From NCBI RefSeq assembly GCF_900113005.1, contig NZ_FONW01000009.1:1-64000 (forward strand): 64,000 bases of DNA, written 5' to 3'. Positions 14,602 to 24,460 of this stretch are shown piece after piece. The notes beneath the pieces are model-generated. The model did not search any database, had not been told where the DNA came from, and worked only from the letters and a program-made list of their open reading frames with translations. The translations under genes and the position numbers were made by a program. Position 1 is the stretch's first letter. Each line of letters opens with the position of its first letter. Source of the stretch: Sunxiuqinia elliptica. Lineage in GTDB: Bacteria > Bacteroidota > Bacteroidia > Bacteroidales > Prolixibacteraceae.

Positions 14602-17600
14602 TTAATATTTTGAAATAATGATTTTTCCCGTTTTACTCGCTTCATATCCATCTTCCGATGTAATCATCACCCGATACAGGTAAGCTCCACTTCGAATGAG
14701 TGCCTGACTCTCGTTAATCTGCCAAACCAGCGGTAAACTTTGCCCTCCAGTCGAACCAATACGCTTATTGATAACTTCAATCAAGCTTCCCGCTAAATTG
14801 AAAACCTCAATTTTTGTATCAAATGATTCATCAGGCCGGTTATGGTAAAAAATAATCTCCGTTCTTTCTGTTGCCGGGTTTGGATAAGCTTCCACTTCGC
14901 TTATCTCTAATGACTCATTCACCACAAAACGAATTTCAACCTCCGTTGAATTGTTAACAACATCCCAAACTTTTAACTTCAAGCGATGTTCTCCCGCCGT
15001 CAGTCCACTCATTGGATACAGGATTTGTCCCTTGGTATAGCTATCCTTATCACTTAAGTAATAATCATTCAGTATTAGCATGTTGGTATAGTCATCATCA
15101 AGGACAGCTGTAATATCATGCCCAATGCCAACACCGATGGTATTGATTCCACTTGCATCTTCCACATCAGCAATCAGCAAGGCGTTTTTTCCAACTTCAT
15201 CGCCCGACTGAAAATCCGGACGATCCATGTATAAGTTTACAGAAGGTCCTTGCCGGTCGTCAACAACACTCCCGGAACTACCACCAATTTTGAAATCCTG
15301 AAATACCCCATGAGCATCAACTGTTCCATCATTGGCGTAATAGCTAATTTTCCCCTGCCCGATTGCATAAGAAATATCTTTAGGTACAATGAAGGTAAAT
15401 TCAAACTCCCCATTGGTTACTGTGGTAACTCCTTTGTAAATCACATTATTTTGAACGTCGAATTGAAAAGGATCTTCTCCCCCATTTCCGAGTGTTTCCA
15501 CTTCGTATTTTTTGTCGTAAACAACAGCAATCAGCTCGCCATCAAAATCAGACAATACCTGCCCCGCGTTCGTAGAGACATTTCCGGCAACCTTTACTAC
15601 CGATAAAGCGCCAATCGTATCGGTTAAACTTTCTACAGACTGCCCATTGATGGTTTCTGTTTCCACATGATACTGCGGAAAAGCTAGCCGCAGCGCTGGA
15701 TCTGCCAGTAGTGTGAAATTTCGCTTGTTAATACCGGTGTTTACCCCATTTTTTGCTCGCTTCAGAATATCTCCCATTCGCAGGTTATTTCCCTGTTCAT
15801 CCTGCTCGAAAACATGCTCATAGAATGATTTACTCAAAATAAAATTGGGAGTAGAATAAACCACCCGAGTGGTACTGAAAAGGCCAATTCCTCCGCCATT
15901 GGGATTAAACAGAATATGCTCCCCGCCCGAACTTTCATCGGCATCAAAACGACTGATTTCACAGGTTGCTGTTACAAATATCGGTAACTTATTCGTATTC
16001 GACCAATTATCGATTTCACTGGGACCAAGTACCTTTTCATGGGCCAAAGCAGTCTCATTTGCATGCCCAATGTAGTTCAAGATAAGCACTCCTTCTTTTA
16101 CCCGATTATTGATTGCCTCAGTAACTCCCGGATAACGTTCACCTCCCGTTGTCGACTTTTCTTCATAAGCATCAAAATAAATTTTGTCGGTGTAAAAGGA
16201 AGGATTCTTCTCATTAACCATATCTGCCAGGGCATCGGCCTGCCGCATGTGTGTGTTCACATCTTCATCATCACCAATGAAACAAATGGTGTTTCGCCAA
16301 TCCCCCAGAGCTTCAGGCAAAGCATAGCTTTTAATCTTATCAACAGCGATCTGGGCCTCCTCAACGGTATTTGCAGGAATTCGCCCAATTCCCAAGTCAA
16401 TCAGCCCAGTGTACTCCCCTTCTCCTGCATCCAGCAAAACAAAAAAGTCATCGGTTACAAACGATGATGTTGGCACCAACGAGTTTGGAGACTGATAAGT
16501 CAGGATGAAGTTGGTTGCATTGCCAGTAATGTTCTTATTATCGTAACTTCCATCTCCAAACAAAAGTACATACTTCAAGGAGCTTCCTGGTTGATCGTAC
16601 AAACATTTCAAGAAATTACGAATTCCTGCAACATCTGGAGCACCTCCAGAAAACTCATTGTATATTACAGCCGGAGTAAGCACCTTAGTTGTTAGCTGAT
16701 CATTCTCGAGGTGAAACTGAGCCAACTCGTTGGCTTGAGTCAAAAAATCAGGGTGAGAGATAATGACCATATCCACTCCTGACAATTGATGCAGGTTCTG
16801 ATTATTCACATCACCAACCAATTCAACTTCTGGCAAACTTCCGGTTGTTTTAAAAGCAACATATTCCTTTAGCTCATCTGAATGATCGTTAAAAACAACT
16901 ACTGAACCGCTTCCCGAAAACGAAATGTCTTTAGGGGAAACATGATTTGTAACATCCCAAATTGTCAAGTTTGTCCCTGAAGTTGACAAAGTGTAACGGC
17001 TGATATTCCCAGTACCAACACCCTTCACATCCCGGAAAAGTAATTGATTCCCCACTTCTATTTTGCTTCGGTAATTGATTGTAATGTAATCGAGCCAAGC
17101 GCGGGCATTACTATTCGAAGCCTGGTAGCTTAAGTTAACATCCAGTGTGCCTGTTACCCCATTTACTTCAAAGTCTCCCTCATTTAAAGAAGCATAAAGC
17201 CCAATTGCATCGCTTGTGTTCACTGCGGCAAAATCGATATTGCCAGCCAATGAGTTATTAAAACGAACGGCCATTTTTGAAGTGCTGCTAGACCTTGCAG
17301 CTCCAACAACAGAAACTCGAAGAGGACTCCCTGCTGCAACCGAATTTAATGGGATTGAAACCGACCGAGACTGATTGTTCAGAAACTTTTCACCAAACCA
17401 ACGACGTCCCGAATGAATCAAGTTTTCCAACTCCTGCTCATAAAAAGCCCTTTCTGAATAGCTTGTTGTTTCATAAGTAGGCGTTCCCGTGACTGCTTCA
17501 GCGGAAGGAACTGTTTTTACACTTCCCTGATCGGTTAAAAAATAATAAGCAGCATCCGCATAATCATTCCGTAGAGGAGTGAAGTTCCCAGTCTCTTCAT

Positions 17601-18288
17601 TGAGTTTCCAATCAACAGTTCCCGTTGCATAAAAGAAAATACAGCTGTTTCCGGCACCATCTTGCCCATGCATTATGGCATTTTGCTCCAAGTCATCAAA
17701 ATAGAAGGTATCATTCATCTTGGGAAGCATGTATCCTCCATTTCCATAAATGGATACTTTTGCAGGATCGCTAAATCCCCAGCTTTGTAACTGGCTATAG
17801 GGGATTTTATGCACCCCATTCTCTTTCGTTTTTATCTTAACCCATTTTCCTGATGCCAGTACCGATGAATTTTTCCAGCTTTCGCCAACTGCTGCTTGCA
17901 CGTTCTTTTGATAAGAACTTGTCACCTCCCAATCGAAACTCTTTAACCGTTGCTGCACGCCTTCCTTTTCAACCAGAGGAACAAACTCAACAATTGCCTG
18001 AAAACCATCTTTGCCTTGGACATAACGAGGACTCACCTCAATAACAGAACTCAAGCTACCCGCTACTTCCAACTCTTTCTCAACAGGCTCAAAAACCGGA
18101 TTAACCAATTTCAGTCGCTCAGTTCCTTTCTGCAAAACAACCGCCTCTTGATAAAGTGGCACCCCCTGATCATTCACATATAAACCACCAGTCGCACTTT
18201 TTATCCAATCAATTTCTCGATGAAGCTCTTGTCCTAAAACAACTCCGGTTAAAATAGCTAGTACTAAAATTAGTAGAGGTTTCTTCAT
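14602..18288 (-). CDS. porU: Type IX secretion sortase PorU (C25-family peptidase)
   Basis: A 1228-residue exported protease. PorU removes the C-terminal signal of type IX cargo on the cell surface and attaches anionic LPS. It has a signal peptide (to about VVLGQ), a large beta-rich region, then a gingipain-type C25 catalytic domain (about 500-880). Predicted catalytic residues are H742 in LNYIGHANE and C776 in TATCEISRFD. The C-terminus has an Ig-like stretch and YPNPATERTEIIFY ... IISKY, which resembles a type A sorting domain, as is known for PorU itself. Gene order gldJ / porU-porV is the conserved one in Flavobacterium. The start ATG at 18288 precedes a good signal peptide. Confidence 0.93.
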   Translation of the reverse strand: MKKPLLILVLAILTGVVLGQELHREIDWIKSATGGLYVNDQGVPLYQEAVVLQKGTERLKLVNPVFEPVEKELEVAGSLSSVIEVSPRYVQGKDGFQAIVEFVPLVEKEGVQQRLKSFDWEVTSSYQKNVQAAVGESWKNSSVLASGKWVKIKTKENGVHKIPYSQLQSWGFSDPAKVSIYGNGGYMLPKMNDTFYFDDLEQNAIMHGQDGAGNSCIFFYATGTVDWKLNEETGNFTPLRNDYADAAYYFLTDQGSVKTVPSAEAVTGTPTYETTSYSERAFYEQELENLIHSGRRWFGEKFLNNQSRSVSIPLNSVAAGSPLRVSVVGAARSSSTSKMAVRFNNSLAGNIDFAAVNTSDAIGLYASLNEGDFEVNGVTGTLDVNLSYQASNSNARAWLDYITINYRSKIEVGNQLLFRDVKGVGTGNISRYTLSTSGTNLTIWDVTNHVSPKDISFSGSGSVVVFNDHSDELKEYVAFKTTGSLPEVELVGDVNNQNLHQLSGVDMVIISHPDFLTQANELAQFHLENDQLTTKVLTPAVIYNEFSGGAPDVAGIRNFLKCLYDQPGSSLKYVLLFGDGSYDNKNITGNATNFILTYQSPNSLVPTSSFVTDDFFVLLDAGEGEYTGLIDLGIGRIPANTVEEAQIAVDKIKSYALPEALGDWRNTICFIGDDEDVNTHMRQADALADMVNEKNPSFYTDKIYFDAYEEKSTTGGERYPGVTEAINNRVKEGVLILNYIGHANETALAHEKVLGPSEIDNWSNTNKLPIFVTATCEISRFDADESSGGEHILFNPNGGGIGLFSTTRVVYSTPNFILSKSFYEHVFEQDEQGNNLRMGDILKRAKNGVNTGINKRNFTLLADPALRLAFPQYHVETETINGQSVESLTDTIGALSVVKVAGNVSTNAGQVLSDFDGELIAVVYDKKYEVETLGNGGEDPFQFDVQNNVIYKGVTTVTNGEFEFTFIVPKDISYAIGQGKISYYANDGTVDAHGVFQDFKIGGSSGSVVDDRQGPSVNLYMDRPDFQSGDEVGKNALLIADVEDASGINTIGVGIGHDITAVLDDDYTNMLILNDYYLSDKDSYTKGQILYPMSGLTAGEHRLKLKVWDVVNNSTEVEIRFVVNESLEISEVEAYPNPATERTEIIFYHNRPDESFDTKIEVFNLAGSLIEVINKRIGSTGGQSLPLVWQINESQALIRSGAYLYRVMITSEDGYEASKTGKIIISKY

Positions 18289-18434
18289 TCGTTTAAGTTA
18301 TTTATTACAAAGGAGTTTACAAGTACACGTCAAGGCAAACTCTCCTTATTCATGCCACTTCTGCTAATCATTTGTTTTCTGTCCAAACAACTGATATTGA
18401 AAAATAGGCTAACAGATTAGTTTAAAAACGTTGT

Positions 18435-18442
18435 CAAAAGTA
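18435..18442 (-). promoter_or_regulatory. -7 box of porU
   Basis: TACTTTTG on the minus strand fits TAnnTTTG. It would give a leader of about 140 bases, longer than usual here. Confidence 0.35.
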
Positions 18443-18586
18443 CATTATTGTAAATAAAGATATTTAATAAATCTGGATAAAAAATTCATTAACAATCTTT
18501 CAGAAAAGGCAAAAATACGAAGAGTAATCAACAATTTCTTCTGAAAAAGTTGTCAGATGCAAACAATAAGAATTGAACAATTTAGT

Positions 18587-18594
18587 TATATTTG
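18587..18594 (+). promoter_or_regulatory. -7 box of gldJ
   Basis: TATATTTG, a perfect consensus match, 29 bases before the gldJ ATG, giving a predicted leader of about 23 bases. Confidence 0.6.
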
Positions 18595-18623
18595 TGCATA
18601 ATAAAATCAAACTGTAAATACTG

Positions 18624-20078
18624 ATGATGAAATTTAAAGCCTTATTATTTCTAGGTTTGGCTGTCATGGTGACAGGCTGTGGATTGTTAGGTAAAGGTGG
18701 AAAAGGAGGCAAAAAAACATCCAGCACAACTGGTTGGGAATACAACAACCCCGACAATGGTGGTTTTCAGGCCGATGGAGATTACAACCAACTTACCGGA
18801 CCAGGCTTAACTTTTATTGAAGGTGGAACGTTCACCATGGGACGTGTTGAGCAAGATGTCATGTATGACTGGAACAACATGCCTCGACGGGTAACTGTCG
18901 CTTCCTTCTACATGGATGAAACAGAAGTTTCAAATCTTGATTACCGCGAATATATTTTCTGGCTGCAGCGAGTTTATCCCCAAAATCCGGAAAAATTAGA
19001 AGCTGCTTTACCCGACACTTTAGTTTGGCGGAAAGAGCTAGCCTACAACGAACCCTATATTGAAAATTATTTTCGTCACCCTGCATACAGCAACTACCCT
19101 GTCGTAGGTGTTTCTTGGCTCCAAGCTGATGCTTACTGCAAATGGAGAACGGACCGGGTAAACGAGAAAATATTGGTTGACCGCGGTGTCATTCAACACG
19201 ACGCCTCCCAAGGAGGACAAAATGTATTTACAACAGACACCTACCTTGCTGGTCTTTTCCAAGGAACAGATGGTGACAAACCCTACGAAGATGCATCAGG
19301 GAATCCTCGTCGCTTACAATGGGAAGATGGTGTGCTTTTACCAAGCTATCGTTTACCAACAGAGGCTGAGTGGGAATATGCCGCTTACGGCTTGATTGGA
19401 AACACCGATGGAGAGCTTTTAACCGAACGTAAACTTTACCCATGGAGCGGAAGCTACCTAAGAGATGATTCGAAAAAGAACCGAGGACAAATGATGGCTA
19501 ACTTCGTTCGTGGACGAGGTGATATGATGGGTATGGCTGGATCTCTTAATGACAATGCAGACATTACAGCTCCGGTTAATTCATACAATCCAAATGACTA
19601 TGGCCTGTACTGTATGGCTGGGAATGTCAACGAATGGGTTGCAGATGTTTACAGACCATTGAACCAAGAAGATGTTGAAGAATTTCAACCGTTCCGTGGA
19701 AACATATTTACCCAATACCGCCGCGATGATGATGGCAACTTACTCCGCAATGAGTTTGGTGAGCTGATTCAGGACACCATTGCAGATTATCGTAATTTCC
19801 GCGATGGAGACTACCGCTCTCAAATCATTGAAGGACAAAGCTGGGAGGATCAAAAAGATCAGCTGTCAACGCAGGACATGTATATCAAAGAAGATGAGGC
19901 CGGACAATTCTCCTCATTGATTTCAGACAATGTACGTGTATATAAAGGAGGTTCTTGGAAAGACCGTCCTTACTGGTTAATTCCTGGCACCAGAAGATAC
20001 CTGGAAGAAGATCAGGCCACAAACGATCTTGGATTCAGATGTGCCATGACGCGCGTTGGAAGTCCCCAAGGCTTATAG
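18624..20078 (+). CDS. gldJ: Gliding motility / type IX secretion lipoprotein GldJ
   Basis: A 484-residue lipoprotein with lipobox VTGC (Cys19) and an FGE-sulfatase (formylglycine-generating-enzyme-like) fold from about residue 55 to the end: FIEGGTFTMG, YPVVGVSWLQADAYCKW, YRLPTEAEWEYAA, YCMAGNVNEWVADVYRP and GGSWKDRPYWLIPGTRRYL. GldJ is structurally related to GldK and is required for type IX secretion and gliding in Flavobacterium. The choice of GldJ over GldK rests on the position beside porU and murF, since gldK would be next to gldLMN. Two adjacent ATGs (18624, 18627) are equally good. A terminator follows. Confidence 0.88.
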   Translation: MMKFKALLFLGLAVMVTGCGLLGKGGKGGKKTSSTTGWEYNNPDNGGFQADGDYNQLTGPGLTFIEGGTFTMGRVEQDVMYDWNNMPRRVTVASFYMDETEVSNLDYREYIFWLQRVYPQNPEKLEAALPDTLVWRKELAYNEPYIENYFRHPAYSNYPVVGVSWLQADAYCKWRTDRVNEKILVDRGVIQHDASQGGQNVFTTDTYLAGLFQGTDGDKPYEDASGNPRRLQWEDGVLLPSYRLPTEAEWEYAAYGLIGNTDGELLTERKLYPWSGSYLRDDSKKNRGQMMANFVRGRGDMMGMAGSLNDNADITAPVNSYNPNDYGLYCMAGNVNEWVADVYRPLNQEDVEEFQPFRGNIFTQYRRDDDGNLLRNEFGELIQDTIADYRNFRDGDYRSQIIEGQSWEDQKDQLSTQDMYIKEDEAGQFSSLISDNVRVYKGGSWKDRPYWLIPGTRRYLEEDQATNDLGFRCAMTRVGSPQGL

Positions 20079-20108
20079 ATAAAACAACAACGAATACAAT
20101 AACCCATT

Positions 20109-20141
20109 AAACCTCATTTGAAAAAATGGGGTTTATTTTTT
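20109..20141 (+). terminator. Terminator between gldJ and murF
   Basis: AAACCTCAT (20109-20117) pairs with ATGGGGTTT (20126-20134), followed by ATTTTTT. It sits only 8 bases before the murF start, so murF expression must come from readthrough or from an internal promoter. Confidence 0.7.
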
Positions 20142-20148
20142 CCCAAAT

Positions 20149-21444
20149 ATGAAAATAGAACAGCTTCATCAACTTTTCCTAAGTTATCCAACCGTTACGA
20201 CAGATAGTCGACAAATTACACCAGGGAGCCTCTTTTTTGCATTGAAAGGCCCCAACTTTGATGGAAACCAGTATGCCGCAGATGCCCTCACCAAGGGAGC
20301 TGCCTACTGTATTGTTGATGACCGTTCACTCCCTAACAACGAACAGTTCATTATCGTTGAAGATGTTTTAACAGCCTTACAGCAACTCGCTGCCTTTCAC
20401 CGCCAACAGTTCCAAATTCCAGTTCTGGGCATTACGGGCACTAATGGTAAAACCACAACCAAAGAACTAATCGTCGCAGTACTTCAACAAAAATACAAGG
20501 TCACTTATACGCAAGGCAACCTGAACAACCACATTGGCGTTCCTTTAACCCTGCTCTCGATAACCGAAAAAACAGAGGTGGCTGTCATTGAAATGGGAGC
20601 CAATCATCCCGGGGAAATAAAACTACTGAGCCAGCTCGCTGACCCAACATTAGGAATAATTACCAATATTGGAAAAGCACACCTTGAAGGCTTTGGTTCC
20701 TTTGAAGGAGTCATAAAGACCAAGTCAGAACTCTACGACCATCTACGCAAGCACGACCGAGCTTGCTTTATCAACACAGACAACCAACTCTTGACACAAC
20801 AAGCTGCAGGACTTGAACAGCTCAGCTATGGCCAACAAGAAAGTGCAGACTTACGTGGCGAAATTCAGGACTCGCCCTACTACTTGACAGTCAAAGCGCT
20901 GTTTCCAAAAGGCTGGCTTTATCTGAAATCAAAATTAATTGGAGCTTACAATACCGAAAATATTCTGGCTGCTGCCCGCATTGGTATGTATTTTAAGATT
21001 GACCCGCTGCTAATCCAAAAGGCAATTGAAAATTATGCTCCAACCAATAATCGGTCACAGCTAATGACGGTTGGAACAACCAAAATTATCATGGATGCAT
21101 ACAATGCCAATCCAACAAGTATGCATGCTTCCTTAGTCAATTTTGAAGCCATTAGTCACCCCAACAAAATTGTGATCCTGGGTGATATGCTGGAACTGGG
21201 GTCTCAATGCGAAGTCGAACATCAAAAGATTGCAGATGAAGTTGAAACCATGACTTTGGCTCATAAATTCCTAGTCGGGAAAGCGTTTGCTCAAACACGA
21301 ACTTCCTCAAAAACAAAGAAGTTCGACAATGTCGAACTTCTTTCTGACTACCTATATCAACAAAAACTAACAGAAAATAGTCTTGTTCTAATTAAGGGTT
21401 CCCGAGGAATTAAACTCGAAAAAGCCCTTGAAGTTTTAAAATAA
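20149..21444 (+). CDS. murF: UDP-MurNAc-tripeptide--D-Ala-D-Ala ligase
   Basis: A 431-residue Mur ligase that adds D-Ala-D-Ala to the UDP-MurNAc tripeptide, the last cytosolic step of peptidoglycan precursor assembly. The N-terminal domain reads TTDSRQITPGSLFFALKGPNFDGN; the ATP loop is GITGTNGKTTTK (94-105); next are LTLLSITEKTEVAVIEMGANHPGEI and the C-terminal domain (DAYNANPTSM, VILGDMLELG, VLIKGSRGIKLE). Full length. It follows gldJ on the same strand, a neighbourhood conserved in Bacteroidota. Confidence 0.96.
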   Translation: MKIEQLHQLFLSYPTVTTDSRQITPGSLFFALKGPNFDGNQYAADALTKGAAYCIVDDRSLPNNEQFIIVEDVLTALQQLAAFHRQQFQIPVLGITGTNGKTTTKELIVAVLQQKYKVTYTQGNLNNHIGVPLTLLSITEKTEVAVIEMGANHPGEIKLLSQLADPTLGIITNIGKAHLEGFGSFEGVIKTKSELYDHLRKHDRACFINTDNQLLTQQAAGLEQLSYGQQESADLRGEIQDSPYYLTVKALFPKGWLYLKSKLIGAYNTENILAAARIGMYFKIDPLLIQKAIENYAPTNNRSQLMTVGTTKIIMDAYNANPTSMHASLVNFEAISHPNKIVILGDMLELGSQCEVEHQKIADEVETMTLAHKFLVGKAFAQTRTSSKTKKFDNVELLSDYLYQQKLTENSLVLIKGSRGIKLEKALEVLK

Positions 21445-21469
21445 GACTATTGTTATAAACTATAGAAAA

Positions 21470-21838
21470 TTAATTTGCTGGTTTTTCAACGTTCAATACT
21501 TCAGCAATAGCTTGCTCCAAGGTCTCCTTTGGCAAAGCTCCCTGAGCCATTTGTGGCTGACTGTCTTTAGGAACAAACAACAAGCTTGGAATACTTTGAA
21601 TTCCAAACATAGCTGATAATTCACGCTGATCTTCAGTATCTACTTTGTAAATTTTAATGGTATCTCCATACTCTTTTTGAAGCTCTTCCAATACCGGAGC
21701 GATCATTTTACAAGGACCACACCAATCAGCGTAAAAATCAATCAAGCAGGGCTCGCTACCTTCGTACTTCCAATCTTTATTTTGTTCAAAATTGAAAACT
21801 TTCTCTTTAAATGTCTCTTTGGTTAAATGTTCTAACAT
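21470..21838 (-). CDS. trxA: Thioredoxin
   Basis: A 122-residue cytosolic thioredoxin with the classical active site W39-C40-G-P-C43 (DFYADWCGPCKMIAP) and cis-Pro loop IQSIPSLLFV. It reduces protein disulfides. About 15 residues longer than the E. coli protein at the N-terminus. Promoter TATATTTG lies 21 bases before the ATG. Converges with murF. Confidence 0.93.
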   Translation of the reverse strand: MLEHLTKETFKEKVFNFEQNKDWKYEGSEPCLIDFYADWCGPCKMIAPVLEELQKEYGDTIKIYKVDTEDQRELSAMFGIQSIPSLLFVPKDSQPQMAQGALPKETLEQAIAEVLNVEKPAN

Positions 21839-21858
21839 GACTTTCTATTTTTATTATG

Positions 21859-21866
21859 CAAATATA
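21859..21866 (-). promoter_or_regulatory. -7 box of trxA
   Basis: TATATTTG on the minus strand; predicted transcript start about 14 bases before the ATG. Confidence 0.55.
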
Positions 21867-21948
21867 TAAATTTTTAGATACATCAATATCAACTACCGTA
21901 CCAAATAATTTATAAGAATGATTTCCTGATAAGGTAGAGAAATAATTG

Positions 21949-21956
21949 TAATTTTG
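21949..21956 (+). promoter_or_regulatory. -7 box of cca
   Basis: TAATTTTG fits TAnnTTTG, 66 bases before the ATG of the CCA-adding enzyme. Confidence 0.4.
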
Positions 21957-22021
21957 GCACGATTTTAAACAATTTGTCATACTTTTTTCTTGTAATTAGG
22001 TTTGAAACCAGTTATTAATTC

Positions 22022-23431
22022 ATGAAACAACACTTACAACACCCTATATTTTCAATCATTTCAGAAGAAGCTGATGCCTTGTCACAACCCTGCTTTGTCA
22101 TCGGAGGTTTTGTCAGAGACTTATTATTAAAACGCAATTCACCGGATATCGACGTTGTCACCTTGGGTAGTGGCATCAACCTGGCCCAGCAAGTTGCCAA
22201 GCGAATTGGCCCCAAAACGCCGGTTAGTGTATTTAAGAATTTTGGAACAGCTATGCTCAAATACCAAGAGCTCGAAGTTGAATTCGTCGGTGCCCGCAAA
22301 GAATCCTACCAAAGCGACTCACGCAAACCAATTGTAGAAGACGGCACACTGGAAGACGACCAAAAACGACGTGACTTTACGATCAACGCTTTAGCCATTG
22401 GCCTAAATCAAAATAACTTTGGAGAACTGATCGATCCATTTGGAGGTATTGAGGATCTGCAAAACCAGATTATCCGAACGCCACTCGAACCCGGCATTAC
22501 CTTCTCCGATGATCCGCTTCGGATGATGCGTGCCATTCGCTTCTCCACACAACTTAATTTTAAAATTGAAGCCAATACTTTAAAGGCCATTTCGGCTAAT
22601 AAGAATCGCATCAAAATCGTCTCAAAGGAACGTATTATTGAGGAGGTCAATAAAATAATCATGTCTGACAAACCTTCAAAAGGATTCAAGCTATTGGAAA
22701 AAACAGGCCTGCTTGAACTCATTTTCCCGGAGCTTTTCCAGATGAAGGGACGCGAAGAAGTAAACGGCATCGGACACAAAGATAATTTTTATCATACCCT
22801 TGAAGTTCTGGATCGAATTGTTCCCAATACGGATAATCTTTGGCTTAGGTGGTCGGCAATTTTACACGATATTGCCAAACCACGCACCAAAAAATTCATC
22901 AAAGGACAAGGTTGGACCTTTCACGCCCACAACTTTATCGGAGCCAAAATGATTCCAGGAATCTTCCGCAGGATGAAACTTCCTCTGAACGAAAAGATGA
23001 AGTACATACAAAAGATGGTCTCCCTACACATGCGCCCCATTGTCCTTTCAGAAGAAGAAGTAACTGATTCTGCCATCCGCCGTTTATTATTTGAAGCTGG
23101 CGACGATATTGATGACCTCATGACCTTATGTGAAGCTGATATTACGTCGAAAAATGAAGCGAAGGTCAAACGCTATTTAAAGAATTTCCAACTTGTAAGG
23201 GAGAAACTAAAAGACCTGGAAGAACGCGATCATATTCGCAATTTTCAGCCTCCCGTTTCCGGCGAAGAAATTATGGAAGTATTTAATCTCCGCCCTTCGC
23301 GCGAAGTTGGTGACATAAAAAATGCCATCAAGGAAGCTATCCTGGAGGGGGAAATACACAATGACCATGACGAAGCGTACAATTACATGCTTAAAATTGC
23401 CGCAGAAATGGGCTTGAAGCCCGTCAAATAA
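22022..23431 (+). CDS. cca: tRNA CCA-adding nucleotidyltransferase with HD domain
   Basis: A 469-residue class II CCA-adding enzyme / poly(A) polymerase family protein. The head has GGFVRD (28-33) and the metal-binding D42-I-D44. Next are the RRDFTINALAI motif, the RNA-binding neck (DPLRMMRAIRFSTQLNF), and a C-terminal HD domain with H282-D283 (ILHDIAKPRTKKF) and further His residues. It completes or repairs the CCA end of tRNAs. The fused HD phosphohydrolase domain is common in Bacteroidota. Strictly, a poly(A) polymerase or A-adding activity cannot be excluded from sequence alone. Confidence 0.9.
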   Translation: MKQHLQHPIFSIISEEADALSQPCFVIGGFVRDLLLKRNSPDIDVVTLGSGINLAQQVAKRIGPKTPVSVFKNFGTAMLKYQELEVEFVGARKESYQSDSRKPIVEDGTLEDDQKRRDFTINALAIGLNQNNFGELIDPFGGIEDLQNQIIRTPLEPGITFSDDPLRMMRAIRFSTQLNFKIEANTLKAISANKNRIKIVSKERIIEEVNKIIMSDKPSKGFKLLEKTGLLELIFPELFQMKGREEVNGIGHKDNFYHTLEVLDRIVPNTDNLWLRWSAILHDIAKPRTKKFIKGQGWTFHAHNFIGAKMIPGIFRRMKLPLNEKMKYIQKMVSLHMRPIVLSEEEVTDSAIRRLLFEAGDDIDDLMTLCEADITSKNEAKVKRYLKNFQLVREKLKDLEERDHIRNFQPPVSGEEIMEVFNLRPSREVGDIKNAIKEAILEGEIHNDHDEAYNYMLKIAAEMGLKPVK

Positions 23432-23434
23432 GCG

Positions 23435-24451
23435 TTATTGATAGCTCAGCTTTAAAAGAACAGGAAGATGATCGCTAAAACCGCCTTGATAGCGAAAGCC
23501 ATTATAGGTTCGGTTTAGCTTCATTCCTTGGTATTTTGAATCAGGAATTAACAGGAATGGTAAATTCACAATAGTCGCACTTTGAGCGTGAACAAACCAA
23601 CCATTTGGCTCCATCAGCTCCTGTGACACCAGTATCTGATCAAAGACAAACCAACTTTGGCGGTACTTAAGTGTTCCTTGCTGCCAATTTCTGGAAAGGT
23701 TTGCCAAAGAAATTGAAACTGCAGAATCCGAATTAGCTGCCTTTTGCTTAGTTAACTCCAATAAGCTCGCACTTTCAGGACCATCATTAAAATCACCCAT
23801 AACAATAAGCTTTGCCTTAGGCGACTTCTCTCGTAGTTCCATAATAGCACTCAACAATGCCTGAGCAGCCCTCATTCGTTTGGGCGCAGTTTTGGCCTGT
23901 CCACTATACCTCGACGGCCAATGATTGACAAAGACGTGCACCGTATCATCTTTAGGAAATGCAAACCCAGCCTGTAAGATTTCCCGTGTTGACTCTATCC
24001 CTCCATTTCCGTCAGTAACAGGATGATAACTGAAATATAACGGCTTAACAATTTCGGGCCGAAACAACAGTGCTACATCAATTCCCCTTTCGTCCGGAGA
24101 ATCTTTATGAATAATGCGATAACCAAGCTTCTTCAATGGTGTTTCCTGAGTCAACTGCTCTAAAACGTAGCGATTTTCAACCTCACACAAACCAATTATA
24201 GCGGGAGGATTAAAACCGGAACAACTCAAAATAACTTTGCTAAGATGATTCACTTTTTGCTGAAACCGATTCCTCGTCCAATGCCGCTCACCATCAGGAA
24301 GAAACTCATCATCCAAAGTCAAGGAATCATTTTGAGTATCAAACAAGTTTTCAACATTATAAAACAGGATCGTTGGATTATCAGCAGGATGCTGTGCACA
24401 AAGCTCTATGCAAATAGAAAAAAGAAATAATAGCAGAAACTGCTTCCTCAT
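23435..24451 (-). CDS. Exported endonuclease/exonuclease/phosphatase-fold protein
   Basis: A 338-residue protein with signal peptide (MRKQFLLLFLFSICIELCAQ) and an EEP (DNase I-like) domain: FYNVENLFDT (Asn/Glu metal site), IGLCEVENR (catalytic Glu), SPDERGIDVALLF, VNHWPSRYSG, VMGDFNDGPES and the terminal SDHLPVLLKL (catalytic His). The active-site set is complete, so it should be a working metal-dependent phosphodiesterase in the periplasm or outside. The substrate (nucleic acid, phospholipid or other) is unknown. It is 9 bases downstream of the lipoprotein gene. Confidence 0.85.
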   Translation of the reverse strand: MRKQFLLLFLFSICIELCAQHPADNPTILFYNVENLFDTQNDSLTLDDEFLPDGERHWTRNRFQQKVNHLSKVILSCSGFNPPAIIGLCEVENRYVLEQLTQETPLKKLGYRIIHKDSPDERGIDVALLFRPEIVKPLYFSYHPVTDGNGGIESTREILQAGFAFPKDDTVHVFVNHWPSRYSGQAKTAPKRMRAAQALLSAIMELREKSPKAKLIVMGDFNDGPESASLLELTKQKAANSDSAVSISLANLSRNWQQGTLKYRQSWFVFDQILVSQELMEPNGWFVHAQSATIVNLPFLLIPDSKYQGMKLNRTYNGFRYQGGFSDHLPVLLKLSYQ

Positions 24452-24460
24452 AGAAGGCCG

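Larger units (their letters stand above)
18289..18623. other. Divergent promoter region porU / gldJ
   Basis: This 335-base A/T-rich region has no gene. It holds two promoter boxes facing outward (18435-18442 for porU, 18587-18594 for gldJ). Confidence 0.6.

Noticed and set aside
16039-16467. 142-codon plus-strand frame opposite porU
   Set aside because: Antisense shadow of the porU catalytic domain; no start context and no recognisable protein.
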